A stretch of 64,000 nt of DNA, from NCBI GenBank assembly GCA_023014335.1, contig JAECYW010000006.1, forward strand, positions 1 to 64,000, given 5' to 3'. Origin of the DNA: Galerina marginata (taxonomy: Eukaryota > Basidiomycota > Agaricomycetes > Agaricales > Galerinaceae). Within the stretch, counting starts at the first letter, position 1; each line of letters opens with the position of its first letter. Made by a program: the position numbers and the translations under genes. Under the pieces are notes generated by a model. The model saw only the letters and a program-made list of their open reading frames with translations. It was not told the origin of the DNA and searched no databases. This document shows, piece after piece, positions 33,179 through 45,088 of this stretch.

Positions 33179-36100
33179 AGCGACGATGGTACGATCTGAG
33201 CCAGCTTTAGGTTTTCTATCCGAGTTTGCCTTTAACGAGGGAAGAAGGATGCGGTGCTTTGGCGTGGGATGGACGGGATGGGTGCGCGATTGTGATGGTC
33301 AGGGCTTGACTGGGTAGGCAGCGAGTAACGCTGGGATGCGAGGGCTCAACAACGTCAGCAGCACCACGCAGGTCAGCTCCCGCTATCTGACCAGGTAGCA
33401 GAAGCAGAACCCGAGGAGGACGCAGCCGCCGGGGCAGCTGCTCCTAGTCCTGCTACTGATAGGGATATGGCTGCTGGTGTTGCTTCAAGACCAAATAACG
33501 CGCATATTCACCACCAGCAGGGGGTGGGCGGATGCTCCTTGAGGTTAGGTTAGGTTGAACCTCGACGCGTGGATTCAGGTGGGGAAGGCCAAGGGTCGAG
33601 ATGAGGGGTACGGGGACGCAGGCGCAGGCGCAACAACGGCACCACTAGGCATTGAAGGGAGGGTGCAATTCGAGGAGCCGTGCTACCGTAATCGGTGAGG
33701 GCAGACAGTCGACAAAGACGATGGTGATGACGATGACGTCGTCGTCGTTGGTAGAGGCGAGAGCGAGCAGGGAACGTCAGGGAGCATTCATCCTTCCCCT
33801 TACAACCTGTATGCGCAGGATCTCCCTCTGGGTTCGCAGCTACCAGGCTGGCGCTGCTAGCTTGTGACTCGAAGACTCAAAAGGTGAATCTGCCTGCAGC
33901 AGCAGCGCCATCAACCGGCGGCGCGGGAGGGGTGGATCTATGCGTCGACGTGGCAAATAAACTGCACCCTAACCCAAACCTGCCCCGCCTACCGCCAGCA
34001 CCAGTACCGGCACCAGCAGCGACCTCAGCCTCAACGCTTTCGTAGCTCCCTGCCCCGTCCCGTCCAATCCTCCCCGCCCTATCCCACTGCACCTCCCTCC
34101 CCGGCTAAATCCTTCCACATCGCGCACCCTCCCACCCTCCTCACCCACTCCCGCCTGTCCTCCCGCCCCTTCATACTTCCGTCAACGAGACGAAAGCTTA
34201 TCCTAAGAAAGGCAACTTCACCGTCAGCGACGATGACGAGATACTGCCGCGCGCCTGTATGGGCAGCTCGAGGAGGGCGGCGGGAGGAGGGCTGCACAGC
34301 GGCGAGGGTAAAGAGGAGGACAAGCGATGGTGGGAGGATGCGCCTGTGCACACCCGCGAACGAAACACGGTTGAGGTGACGGGAGGGTGGGTGAGGGCGG
34401 TAGCGGTTGAGGGCTGCGAGGACGGCTTGAGGGCTCGAACAGTAGGCCTGCCGGTGCAGACGCCATCGTCTGGGGTAGATGTATGCGTCGACGTCGTATT
34501 CGTGAGACGACAGCGTTGCCCCCTGATTCACCTCCTCGTCCGTGGCTTGCGCAAGCGCGCTTGCAGGCAGTACCAGTGCCAGTACCAGCACTGCGTTGCT
34601 AACCCAGCCGCCCCGCCCCGCCCAGCGACGCTACGAATACCAGTGCTAGCCTCATTCGTAATGCCTCAGCCATAGCCTACCCCACCCCACCCTACCCCAC
34701 CCCACCCCACTCGCATCTCCCCCCGCCCCATCTCATTGCACTCTGCACTCTGTCCCGCCGATTGGCTCGCCGTCCCCTCGCCCCTTCATACACCGTCAAT
34801 GCATCGAAAGCCCATCCTAAGGGGAAACTCCTCCATCAGCGACCGATATGACGCTGCGGCGTGGCTGGAAGAGCAGCACGGCAGCAGAGCTGAGGTGCGG
34901 GGAGGAAGTGAGGGCGGTGCAGCAGCAGTGAGAGCAACGATGACGGCCCGGGGATTACTTCACACCCGCGGACAGAACACGGCTGAGATGATAGGAGAGA
35001 GGACGGGCGTGGCAGCGGTGAGGGCTGCGATGACGGCTTGAAGTCTCAAATGGCGGGTCCGCAGGCACAGTTTTCACGTTCTCGTTTTCGTTGTATCCTC
35101 CTCCAAGATAGCCGCGGTTCCCTCCACGTCCTCGCCCTTGCCCCCGTCCCCGTCCTCGCCCTTGTCCCCGTCCTCGCCCTTGCCTCCTCCTCACCCACGC
35201 TCGCGTCCTCTCCGTCCTCGCCCTCCTCCTCCTCCTCCTCGCCCTCCTCCCCAGCGCAAACCGGCCTGCACACCGATAGTACCGGTACCACCAGCAGCTC
35301 ATTCCCAGCCCCTCAGCGGCCGCCGCAGCCCCGTCCCGCCCCATAGCACATTCCTTCTCACCCTCGATCCCTTCATACACCCGTACCCGCCAACGCGAAG
35401 AGAACTCTTTCTACGCAGGCCACCACTCCACCAGCGACAACGACGAGGTCCTGCGGTGCGGTTGGAAGGACGACAGCTGAGGTGCAGGGAGGAAGTAAGT
35501 GAGGGGGGTGCTGCTGCGGTGACGCCGACGCCGATGCCAATGGACCCAGCATTACATTCGACTGCGTTTGCTTAAGCTCCCGATTGAAAGGGCGTAGAGA
35601 GAAGGTGTTGGGTGCGTGAGCCGGTTACACACCCGCGGACGGAACACGGCTGAGATGAAAAAAGGGAGGATGGGCGTAGTAACGACGGCTTGAGGACTCA
35701 GATGGCGGTTCTGCAGGCGCAACCTCGATCAGCGGCGCAGCGCGGCCGGGGTCGATATATGCGTCGACGTGGCAAACTCCAGGTCGTTGCAGAGAACTAA
35801 GAACTCGGAGCTGAGAGCTGGGAGTGCGGTTGAGTAGGGGAAGCAAGGGGCCGTCCTTCCTTCATTTGCTGGCTCCACGTTCTCGTTTTCGTGGCATTCC
35901 TCCTATAGGACAAACGTCGTTCCATCCTCCCCCTCCGGGCCCTCCCCCTCCTCCTCCTCGCCCTCCTTCCTAGCGCAAACCAGCCTGCACGCCGGCAGTA
36001 CCGGTATCAGCAGCTCGTTCCCAGCCCCTCAGCAGCAGCAGCAGCCCCGTTCCACATGCGTTATCGCACCCCCTCCGTTTCCCCCATCTGTTCCTTCATA

Positions 36101-36240
36101 GCCGCACCCGCCACCGCAACGAAAACTCTTCCATCGGTGACAGCGACGAGACACTGCGATGCCAGCGGACGGGCAGCACGGTAGCATGGCGGAGGTGCGT
36201 GCAGAGACGATGGGTGCAGCAGCAGCAGCGAGGGCTGCGA
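33179..36240. repeat. GC-rich tandem array of ~600-700 bp units
   Basis: Anchor phrases recur in order. A (C/G)AGCGAC(G/A)A(T/C)GA phrase is at 33181, 34226, 34838 (variant), 35428 and 36137. ACACCCGCG(G/A)ACG(G/A)AACACGG is at 34354, 34966 and 35628. ATGCGTCGACGT is at 33940, 34485 and 35759. Spacing is about 590-710 bp, and about 1045 bp for the first pair. Between anchors are runs of CGTCCTCGCCCTTGCCCCCGTCC type and CTCCTCCTC. Long open frames here on both strands are low-complexity products of the repeat. The unit is related to the 5' part of family B (21480, 36355). Confidence 0.7.
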
Positions 36241-36329
36241 CGACGGCCCCGGGATTAGATTCGTTTGGGGTCGCTCTAGCTTTGGCCTTCAAGGAAGTAA
36301 AGGGAAAATATGGCCAGCGATGGGGTGAG

Positions 36330-37390
36330 TAACCTGCGCGGCGCCCGCTACACGCCTACGAGAGGACGGACGAGGAGGGCGTTGAGCCAGGTCGGAGGAG
36401 ATCCTCGCCACTGCCCGGAAATCGGCTGACGTAGGTGCAGGTGGTGGCGATGACCAGTAGCGAGCAGGTGGTGCAGATCCAGCTCGATGCACAGATCCAG
36501 ACGAGGGGTTGACCTGACGATCGAGCACCGTGGCTATGGTAGTAGTACGCATGGTAGAGGCTCAAAGGAGCAGGTCGATCGGCGGACGGGAAGTCGGTGG
36601 GTACATTCGGGAAATGATGGAAATGCAGAAGCACAGCTGTGCGACTAGGGGTCTTCTTCTCATGCAGAACGTAGGACGAGAAAGAGGGCGATGGTAGCTT
36701 GAGTAAAGAGGTGCGTTGAATGCAAGAATCTCGTTCTTGAAGTGCAAGAATGACGCGCGAAGAGCGGTTTTTGGAATTGGGCAGAAAAGCCCCAATGACG
36801 AGCTAGGAAAGACAAAGTGTCCATGTCAGCATGGACTTTAGTGGAGAGAATAGACCAAAAGGTACGTACCTAATCTCTTGCTCCTCCAATCGTGCCCCCT
36901 ATTCTAATGATGATGCGAAATCGGTGGTTTCGTGTTGGTGTGAAGACGAAATAACTCCAGGCCTCCGGCTTGTCATGATACTAGACGTAGTTCTTATAGA
37001 AGATCAGTAAAAATGTTCAATCTAAGGAACTTATTGCTCACCTTCACCCAGAATGTCCGCTACGACATCCAAGGAATCGTGAAAAAAGCTGAAAAATCGA
37101 GGAGGCGCATGTACGATGCGCGGCGTTCCACGAGTCGTACGGATCTTCAAGGCGTCAAAGACACGCAATGAATAGAGGCAGAAAGTGGGGCTGACATCCT
37201 ATAGAGGATCGAAAAGAGGATCGTACGTAGAGAAAACGAACACACGGAAGAGTGATGATTGTGATGGCGAGGAGGGCGGGCGGGGAAGGATCCAAAAATT
37301 GATCCCAACAGGGACCACGTGACTAATAATTCGTTGACGCGACGCGTCTATTCCTAATGCGACCCTTTGCTCTTATTTCTGTTTATGGCT
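36330..37390. repeat. Dispersed repeat family B, copy 3
   Basis: Follows the tandem array directly. Shared blocks with copy 1: GACGGACGAGGAGGGCGTTGAGCCAGGTCG, CAGATCCAGCTCGATGCACAGATCC, GGAAGTCGGTGGGTAC, GTACGTACCTAATCTC, GCGCGGCGTTCCACGAGTCGTACGGATCTTCAAGGCGTC and an end with CACGTGACTAAT...GACGCGACGCG. On the minus strand a plausible GTGAGC donor lies after text reading APPRFFSFFHDSLDVVADILGE, suggesting a former minus-strand gene. Confidence 0.68.
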
Positions 37391-38551
37391 CCATGAACTT
37401 TCTTGAACTCGACAGAAAAAAGAGTGAGAATGCGACGATGTACCTTTTGACAATATACTACCCAATAAACTGTACTACATCTCTACTTATGAGAGGATAA
37501 GTTCTAAATAAGTTCGACAAGAGAAGATAAAAATTATACGACTTCTGTAAGTGCCTATCGACGTTCACCCCCTCCAAAACTCTTTTTCCCCCTTCTTTCG
37601 TTATTGCATTTAATTTTCTCCGTTTTTCTGGTCACGGTCCTAAAGCTAAAACGAGGTCGGACGAGGGTGTAGAATAGTCTAAACTCAGTAAAACGCAGTC
37701 TGAACAAAATCTGAACGCAGTAAAAACGCGGGGTACTCTGAGAAAGTGAAGCTTAGTCGCAGTAAAAATAAAAACGCAGTGAAAACGCGGGTGCTCTGAG
37801 AAACGCGGTGGGATTTTTCTCCAAGGGGAGGCCAAGCTCTACAAAATGTACAAAAGAGTTCTTATAATGTGCTACAAAGTCCGAGAACCATAACACGAGG
37901 CACGGAGGGAATGAGGGGGATCAAAATAATATAGAGGGGGATTGAATTAATAAAGAAGGGAAGAGGTCGGAGGGTGGAACACTATATAGAAGCACTAGGA
38001 ATTACGGACCGCGATCGCGTTTTCAGAGCCTAGAGCGCGTGAACGCTCATCAACAGATAAAGAACGAGCTGACGGCGTAGAACAGACGCAGCTCGTGCTT
38101 CACGGCGAGAAGCAGTTAAGAAGACCATCTTTCTTGACAGATCCCACAACCAAAGGCAGCGCGGGCGCAGCTCAGTGCGTGGTAAAGCAAAAAAAGCAAA
38201 CAAAAGCGAAATTGAACTGCCACCCTCCCTATTGATGGTGATGAGGGGTAAACGTACAGATAAAAGTAAAGAGGAAAGAGGAAAACTTTCCGAACATCAA
38301 ACAATGACGAGAAGAAAAACTGATAAAGAGGAAAGCAAATAGGTAAGAAAATAAATGCATGAAATCGAACACGATGCAAAGGTTGAAAAGAACAAAGGGG
38401 TAAGGAGGGGAGCTGAAACTCACCAAGCAAGCGAGAGCAAACGACGACTGAACCATAAGACAAAAAATCTATACAACAATGAAATGACAGGCGCGACGAG
38501 AACCAGACAAGACGAAGACGACAAAGACAAATCCACGATACCCGCAGGGTA
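37391..38551. other. Intergenic 3' of the G-alpha gene, with a short AACGCGG repeat
   Basis: At 37680-37812 the phrases AACGCAGT and AAACGCGGGGTACTCTGAGAAA / AAACGCGGGTGCTCTGAGAAA repeat, a small tandem duplication. The remainder is probably the 3' UTR and downstream region of the minus-strand gene ending at 38552. Confidence 0.45.
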
Positions 38552-40194
38552 TCATAGGATTCCGGAGTCCTTCAGGGCGTTCTGTGAAATCGTCTCCTTC
38601 ACGGCGGCGAAAACGAGCCAGATGTTTGTCGCGTCCGTCGCTTGAGTTAGACTAGAAGAAGATATGTTCATCAGTAGGCGATAAAACGACAAGAACAAAA
38701 AGAGGGAAATGTACTGTGGATACACGCTCAATTGTGCCCTGTTCACTTGCATGAACTTCCATAGGATATATTTTGCAGCTTTGTTGATATCGGGCCCGCC
38801 TGCATACTCAGGGAAATATCGTTCTAGCGGCACCTGTGCATTAATGATCGTGATCAGTGGGGGTGGGTGATGTGAGGCGGAGAAACCATACCTTTGGTAG
38901 TTTGTTCTTGAAGATGTCGATCTTATTGAGGAATAAAATTATTGACGTCCGTAGGAACCACCGCGAGTTGATGACCGACTCAAATACCACAAGCGATTCC
39001 AGCATTCGGTTCTAAAAAGTCACGAATATCATCAGCGATCACTAAACCGAAAACGAACCAAAAACTGTACCTGATTCTTCTCCTCCAACAACACCTGATC
39101 GTACTCACTGAGAGCCGTGCAGAAAATGATAGACGTTACCGACTCGAAGCAATGAATCCACTTCTTCCTCTCCGACCTTTGCCCGCCCACGTCAAACATG
39201 TGTATTCTGTCAAAAGAAAGCCAAAAAAGCGGCGGTCAGTCCCACAAAAAATATGCAGAGCGGGACAAGCACAAGGACAGGCCCATGACGTCGGAACCGT
39301 TAGGGCAGGGATAAGAGAGACGTGAAAAGATAGACAGGCAAAAATAGAAAAAGAAAAAGAAGCGAGCAGGGTGCCGCGGAAATAAGGCAAAGATGATAGG
39401 ACAGCAGGACGGCAGCAGGTCAAAATGCAGTTATGGACATGGGTACTCACGACAACTGGCCCATCGTGAAGCGCGTCTCGGTGATGCCCACGCTCTTCTG
39501 CCTTGCCCTCAACACGTCCATCTCATTGGGCAGGTACCCTGGTAAGCCTATCCGTAGTACTTCCCCGAAGAAGCTATCATGAGATTGATGAGTCAGAGGT
39601 GGTGTGTCAGAGGGGAGTTACACACTATGCGGCGGAGTCCATAAGATAAAAGTCAGACGAGTGCTCGTCCATGATTTTGGGGATGATGGGGTCTTTCCAG
39701 AGCTGGTGGATGGCTTCGGCAATCTCTGGAGGGAAGTAAGGTGTGCTGCTGGTGGTGTCGAGCCGGAAGTCGAGGACTTTTTCGGCGAGGGCCTTTGTCA
39801 TGAAAGGATCAGCGAACGGAAAGGTGAAAATGAGGATTTACGCACCCTATTTGAGTACTCCACACACTCAAGCCCAACCTCCTTCATAAACTTCACAACC
39901 TGCTGTGCCGAATCGAGTACGTTCATGTAAACGACTGACCGATGCTCCTGACGCTCTGACTGTGAGATTCCGCCTTGGTAGGCGATCTTGAACTGCTTGA
40001 GAATAGTGCTCTTGCCTGACTCGCTAGAGCCTGAGGATAAGAATGAAATGAGAAATGAAACACTAAAACGAGCCAAAAGACGAACCTAGCAGTAGAACTT
40101 TGCATTTTTTGACGCACTTGCGGTTCTCATCCAACTGTTTATGGATTGATCTTTCCTCCCCCAAGCGATCTGCTGTAGAGAAGAAACTGCCCAT
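38552..40194 (-). CDS. Heterotrimeric G-protein alpha subunit, 352 aa, 8 exons
   Basis: Exons on the minus strand: 40194-40086, 40030-39846, 39792-39626, 39573-39451, 39206-39071, 39011-38892, 38833-38715, 38651-38552; 1059 nt, phase closed, usual family length. GTP-binding elements: P-loop GSSESGKST (about 37-45), switch [13 protein letters not shown], switch [19 protein letters not shown] with the catalytic Gln, NKID, and TQATDATN in place of TCATDT. N-terminal MGSFFS allows N-myristoylation, but the palmitoylated Cys3 of many G-alphas is Ser. It ends in DSGIL. Oddities are P-loop GSS where GAG/GTG is usual, and SV for TT in switch I, suggesting a lineage-specific paralogue, not one of the canonical GPA1-3 types. 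It would couple 7TM receptors to cAMP/MAPK signalling at the plasma membrane. Intron 4 is unusually long (244 nt). Confidence 0.93.
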
Positions 40195-40270
40195 GGTGTG
40201 TATGGAGCTAAGTATAATTGGTGGTGGTTGATGAGAGAAACCGGTTCAACGTTCAACGTTGTTATGGGCC

Positions 40271-40412
40271 GAAAAAAGCGACCCTGACGCTCGTACCCAG
40301 GAATGGAACCTGATACACACTGACAGGATGGGTATTGGTAGAATCCGTCAATACGGGTACCGTAAAGTACATAGCTCTAACGGGCCTCTCCTCGTGGCCC
40401 GTACAGCTTGGT
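40271..40412 (-). ncRNA. Possible tRNA-like / Pol III element upstream of the G-alpha gene
   Basis: Read on the minus strand the stretch folds into successive stems. GCTGTAC pairs with GTAC(G)AGC as closing stem. Inside are GGGCC/GGCCC, TACG/CGTA, TGACGGAT/ATCC(T)GTCA, and a T-arm-like CAGG-TTCCATT-CCTG. GGTTCCATTCC differs from the Pol III B-box consensus GGTTCGANTCC at one defined position, and TTTTTT (a Pol III stop) follows. There is no canonical D-arm or 5-7-5 anticodon arm, so this is not a normal tRNA. It could be a decayed tRNA, a SINE-like piece or chance. It lies 77 bp or more upstream of the G-alpha ATG. Confidence 0.3.
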
Positions 40413-42240
40413 CTCCGTTCCGTTCTTGTTTCCGCACACTTTGGATTATTTTAGTTTATATTCGAAGAAAGTCACACATGCCGGGCCGCTCGTCGCCAAC
40501 CTTCGGTTGGCTCCTTGTGGCTCGGGGATGAGGCATCAGTAAACCGTGACAATAGTTGATATTCTGTTATCATCCAACCTCAAGTGAATCTTTATACAAA
40601 ATTGAATTGAGGTAAATTTTACTTAATACCATACCTCGCCGTCCGACTGCGCCTTCATTCATCACTCAAGGAGGTATCCAAAGATTACCACCTTCTGACA
40701 CCTTCACGGAGAGTAGGTTGATTTACTCTTTTAGGCGCTACGGAGAACGCTGCCGCCATCGAAGCTCTAGGTGGGGTAAGTTTTTTAGCGCGACGACGAA
40801 CGAAGGATCGAACGACCAACACACCTCTGACAGCCCCTGAGCCCTGGTGCGAGCGTACCGGTTTGAAAAATCCGCGATCTAAGGAAAAATAAAGTGTAAG
40901 CTTCATTTCACAACATAGGAAAGCAACATAGGAAAGACGGATGAGAACTCGCCTCATAATCTTCAGCTCCCCGCTGGCAACATCCGACGCCAAAGCCGGA
41001 GCTCAAGAGGATAGCTCTTCCTCGACCTCATCTTAATGCACAACGGCACCAGGACGAGCCAAGTCGCTATGTGACAGACGATGCATTGACGTGGGCTCGG
41101 GGGATATCCTGCGAGAATGACAGACGATAAGTGCTCGAATTCAACGTCCTCACTGCTGTGATGAACTTACCACCTCCAGTCCGTCTCACTGGCTATGCAG
41201 CCCCGGACACATCACCCCATACTGTTTTGTGTATTCCATCTCAGTTGTATCACCGAAGCAGAGAGCGAGTTGTAAGCAGCGCCGCAGGGAAGATCTGAAC
41301 AACAGTGGGTGCTCGAATCGGAACATGACTGCAAAAGCTAAATGACTTCCTAAAAGCTCGATGGCAACCTTGTTATACATAACCATCTACCGCCCGAATC
41401 CAACTTAACTCGCACGTCGAAGCCTATCTGGACGTCTGTCGGGTGTGGAGTGGTAGACGGAACCGGAACCGGACGCGGCGTGGGACGATCCGGACGATCT
41501 GGAGATTTCGGCAACGTGAGTTAGGGTATCCTGGGCCACAGTGGGTCTTTGGGTTGTCATACTTCGATTCGATAAGACGACTTATGAACGCTGCCAGCAG
41601 CCTTATTACTTTTGCAAGCCAACCACCGAGATCCACTTCGGACTCATTGCCCAAGATTTGAACGAGGGCCGAGATTCCTGTAACGAATACATCAGCATGA
41701 GCTCCGAGGCGGCGGCTTGGATACTTTGGACAACAAGACAATATAGAAATGATGCAACTTACCTAAGCGACGTTTGGGACAGATACGCCGCCATAATTTT
41801 GCGTTGCGACGGCAATCATATTGGTACGCGACTCCTGTGTCGTATCCCATCCCACTCCATTGCTGCTTCTACACTGGTGGTGCTGGGGCCAGCTTTTGAC
41901 AGAGCGATGCGAGCTGGGTCGAGAACGTTTGAACGCCCACTACGACATCCAAAAAATCGAGAAAAAGCTGGAAAAATGAGTAAGAGTGGCGTCGCACAAC
42001 TTCAAGTCGTTCGGAAATTCAGGGCGTCGAAATAGAAGCTGCAAGTGGCTACGACGTCCTTTGGAGGATTGAAAGTGGATTGTAGATAGAGGAACGAACA
42101 CACAAAGCAAGAAACGGACACGGAAGAGTGGTGGGAGGCGGGAAGGCGAAATTCTAATTTGATCCCAACTGGAGACACATGACTAATCCGATGACGCGTG
42201 TCTCGATTCCCAAATGCGATCTTTTGTCCTTATTTCCTTT
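40413..42240. other. Intergenic, one weak ORF and a family B end
   Basis: A minus-strand frame at 40685-40993 (102 codons, basic C-terminus RRRAKKLTPPRASMAAAF) might be a small gene with a GC-AG intron near 40895-40955, but I recognise no family. Another minus-strand frame (41424-41741) has a hydrophobic stretch without an acceptable exon structure. From about 41930 the sequence is the 3' end of repeat family B. Confidence 0.35.
41930..42240. repeat. Dispersed repeat family B, copy 4 (3' end only)
   Basis: Contains CTACGACATCCAAAAAATCGAG, CGTCGCACAACTTCAAGTCGTTCGG, GAATTTGATCCCAACTGG-like text and an end with ACACATGACTAATCCGATGACGCG, matching 37060-37390. The 5' two thirds of the family are missing. 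Confidence 0.6.
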
Positions 42241-42555
42241 TTATGACTGCTTTGCATACGATTATAATAGATAAGTACTGTAACCAATTTTTTCTGAGAA
42301 TGGATGGATGGGAAAATGCTGCCAAATAGGGAAAAATCAAAGTTTGTGTCAACCTCGTGTTTTCAATGTGTTTCGACGTAATTTTTGCTGCGTAGATACT
42401 GGATAGCCACATCGTCTCTTACTAGGATAACTGTACTGTCAGGCAGCCTCGAGGACTAGATCGCACACATTGCACACAGCGCAAGCTTTCCTGCCGCTCT
42501 CAGGCAGCAAGGCAACGAAGGCCTGTCAACTTACTTGAACTGACGCTTCTGTACT

Positions 42556-43771
42556 ATGGAAATTATCCGCTCTCTCCTTTACTTCTTCGTCCGAGTGCTT
42601 CGGTTTGTTATGCCAAAAGAACAAGCCCCCACCTCTCCTCACCCACACATCCCTGCCTTAGGTGCTGGCAAGCGTGACTCCAAATCGCACGACATTTGCG
42701 ATTGGGCGACCTCCGTTCTCGCCTTTCATTTGTCGCCAGCTGCAGTCGATGAATGGGTTATAACTGGTATCAAGTGGTACAAATACCGGAACGGGATGGA
42801 GCACGAATATCCCGTTTTCATCATTCAGTGCAATTCCGACCCCTCAATTCAACTTTATCTGCGGTTTGACCGCCGCCCGTCGCCAGAGGCCTTGGAGGTC
42901 AAAAAAGCAGAGGCTGTCGTTGACCCAGAAACCTATCTGGTATAGAGTCATTGAATTTCATGATATCGTATCCTTTCTAATACTTTTCCTGCAGGGCCTT
43001 ACCGAGGAGCAGCAGAAAGATGTCACAAAAGTCGTAGATCAGGAGAGGCGGGCCATCCTTGAGAAAGGTATTAATATGATTATTCGTGCATCAAAGACCT
43101 CCTTGGGGAAGGATGGCGGCTTCGAGCCTGACGATACTGTCATGCGCACGCGGAATCCACATGGTCTCACTCAGACCGACTCCAGTGAGGTGGACCTTCT
43201 CGCGACTTATTCCAATTTCCGCCATCCGTTTACGTTGCGTGACCTTGCGGTTATCTCAAGAGCAGTCGTTGAAGAGTCCGACGCATACCTGGTGCTCACT
43301 GAACAATGTTACTGGTTGACCCGGACCATGGTCGGCATCAGCATTGCCAAGTATCTTCCACAGCCGGAAGGGATATTCGAGGAGACTTTTTGTCGTGCCG
43401 GTCGGATCAGCCGCCTCCCTTTTGTTCCGCCTATCAATATCAACAACCCAACCGAGATTTTTACTCTCGTAGAGAAGGTTAATCGTCTTATAGCAAAAGA
43501 CGACCAACGAGTGGGTGGTACAATCTCTTTAATTCATATATTTTTTGTTAACTATCACCCTTAGGTACAGGCAAACTATATGGATGGAAAGGGTGGCAGA
43601 ATAGCGGCTGAAGCACTAGCCAAGGAGCGTCAAGAACGGGTCATAGCGGCTGAAGAAGCATTAGCCCGAGAGCGCATTGAGTCTGCAAGGCTGCAAGCCA
43701 TAGCAGCTGAAGCATCAGCCCAGGATCGAGAACGCATCCGTGAACTCGAGAGACTGCTTACTCTGAGGTAA
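42556..43771 (+). CDS. Uncharacterised 368-aa protein with C-terminal coiled coil, 3 exons
   Basis: Exons 42556-42939, 42995-43510, 43565-43771; 1107 nt, phase closed, good GT-AG introns (GTATAG...TGCAG, GTGGGT...TTAG). I do not recognise the family. Residues 1-18 are hydrophobic (MEIIRSLLYFFVRVLRFV), possibly a membrane anchor or signal. Residues 40-125 form a mixed domain (ICDWATSVLAFHL, EYPVFIIQC, IQLYLRFDRR). The central part has many conserved-looking aromatic and hydrophobic positions (YSNFRHPFTLRDLAVIS, YLVLTEQCYWLTRTMVG). Residues 300-368 are Ala/Glu/Arg-rich with near-repeats (AAEALAKERQER, AAEEALARERIE, AAEASAQDRER), a coiled coil. Context gives no clue; single gene between repeats. 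Confidence 0.75.
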
Positions 43772-43927
43772 ATGTAGCGTCATGAACGGATTTCTCACTG
43801 TCGTGCTGGTGGACCTTTCAACATTTCTCATTCTTATCTCTGATCATGTAAACTCGTTTTCATTTCTTTATTATCTATATCTTCTGGCCAGTGGCCACAT
43901 GTTGAGTGAATACTCTACCAAATAATT

Positions 43928-45088
43928 TTGGTTCTACGTTCGAGCAATCTTGGTACATTACTGGCAGCACTTAGGCTCCTCCCTTTGCGGAGAAAGGACC
44001 GGCCGGACTGCACGTCGAGCGCTAGCGCCTCCGCCAGGACGGCTTTAGGGGGTGAGGACGTTGTCTGGAATTTTCGAAGGGGTCGTAGGGGGAAGGAGAA
44101 AGCTATCGAAAGTGATACCGACGTGGAGATGCTAGACGAGGCCGAGGATCTCAGAGGTCGGCCAACTTCAGTCAAAAGTATGTCATTTTACTCTTCAATC
44201 TTTTGTTATCGTATTTTCATCATTTTTCTATATAACCCTCGAATTAACGACCTAAAAATGTTCTCTAGCCTACAACCCACCACCACCGTCAACGCTGGGC
44301 TCGAAAGCTCAAGCATCATTGCCCTCGTCATCGTCGTTGCTCGCCCAAGACCACTAAGCCCACAAATCACCCCACCTGCGCGACCCGCCAGATGGAGGCG
44401 GGGGGCAGTACTCTGAACGGCGTAGAAACACCGGAAACCATCGTAGGCGTCGAGGATGAGGATAAAATGCACCCGAAGATGCGGAAGAAATGTATGCACC
44501 TCGAGCTGGAGGCACTAACTGCGGGTAGCGGAAGGGAGGCGAGTTTAAGTCCTCGATCGGGGTTTGGTTCGAGCAGTGTGGGCGGACATGAGCTCGATGG
44601 TGTTTTTGGAGGTGGTGTTGGTAGAAGGGTGGGTTTGGGTATTCGGATCGAGGCCGATCTACGTACGTTCCTATTTCTTGTCTGCCTTAGGAGGAGGGCT
44701 AAATTTGCTGATATGTTTAGCTTTAGATGATAATGATCCCACCTCCACCTCCAATCTCAGCGCGCACGCGAACGAGAGCTTGAGGAGGCTATGGCCATGC
44801 CTCCTACACCTATTCTTGCCCCGATCCACACCTCCATCTCCCCACTGGACGCAGAGCAATCATCCGCTCTCTCAGCAACTTCGACTTCAGTGTCTACATC
44901 AGCGTTGACCTCGCCTGCGCCGAGCGTATGGGGATGGGGATAGGGATGGAGATGGAGATGTATGGGTACGAGATGGACCCTATCGTTTCTCGCTCTCAGG
45001 ACGAGAACGTGCAATCGCCAAAGCCGATGACTACGCCCACCGCTACGGAGGCCAGCTTCGCTGAGCTCGCTGGGGATGGTGCTTATTG
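43928..45088 (+). pseudogene. Decayed Ser/Pro-rich gene, unknown family
   Basis: An exon-like start (…KAIESDTDVEMLDEAEDLRGRPTSVK) meets a good intron (GTATGT at 44178, TCTCTAG at about 44269). It continues as YNPPPPSTLGSKAQAS...SSSSLLAQDH before a stop. Further pieces (LSAHANESLRRLW; ERELEEAMAMPPTPILAPIH; MEMYGYEMDPIVSRSQDENVQSP) lie in other frames up to the TGA at about 45086. Related text occurs at 53260-53640. The frames cannot be joined without errors, so I call it a pseudogene. Confidence 0.4.

Noticed and set aside
33541..33557. GGTTAGGTTAGGTTG, telomere-like repeat
   Set aside because: Fewer than three units of TTAGG, not the fungal TTAGGG, and inside a GC-rich array; chance is likely.
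34079..35380. Long open frames on both strands in the GC-rich array
   Set aside because: They are Arg/Pro/Ala-rich, overlap on opposite strands and follow the repeat period; no domains or introns.
41424..41741. Minus-strand frame with a hydrophobic GISALVQILGNES...LAKVIRLLAAFISRLI stretch
   Set aside because: No acceptable exon chain; candidate introns break the phase and no family is recognised.
41541..42035. Plus-strand 164-codon frame
   Set aside because: It runs through the repeat family B end and has no domain; likely chance.
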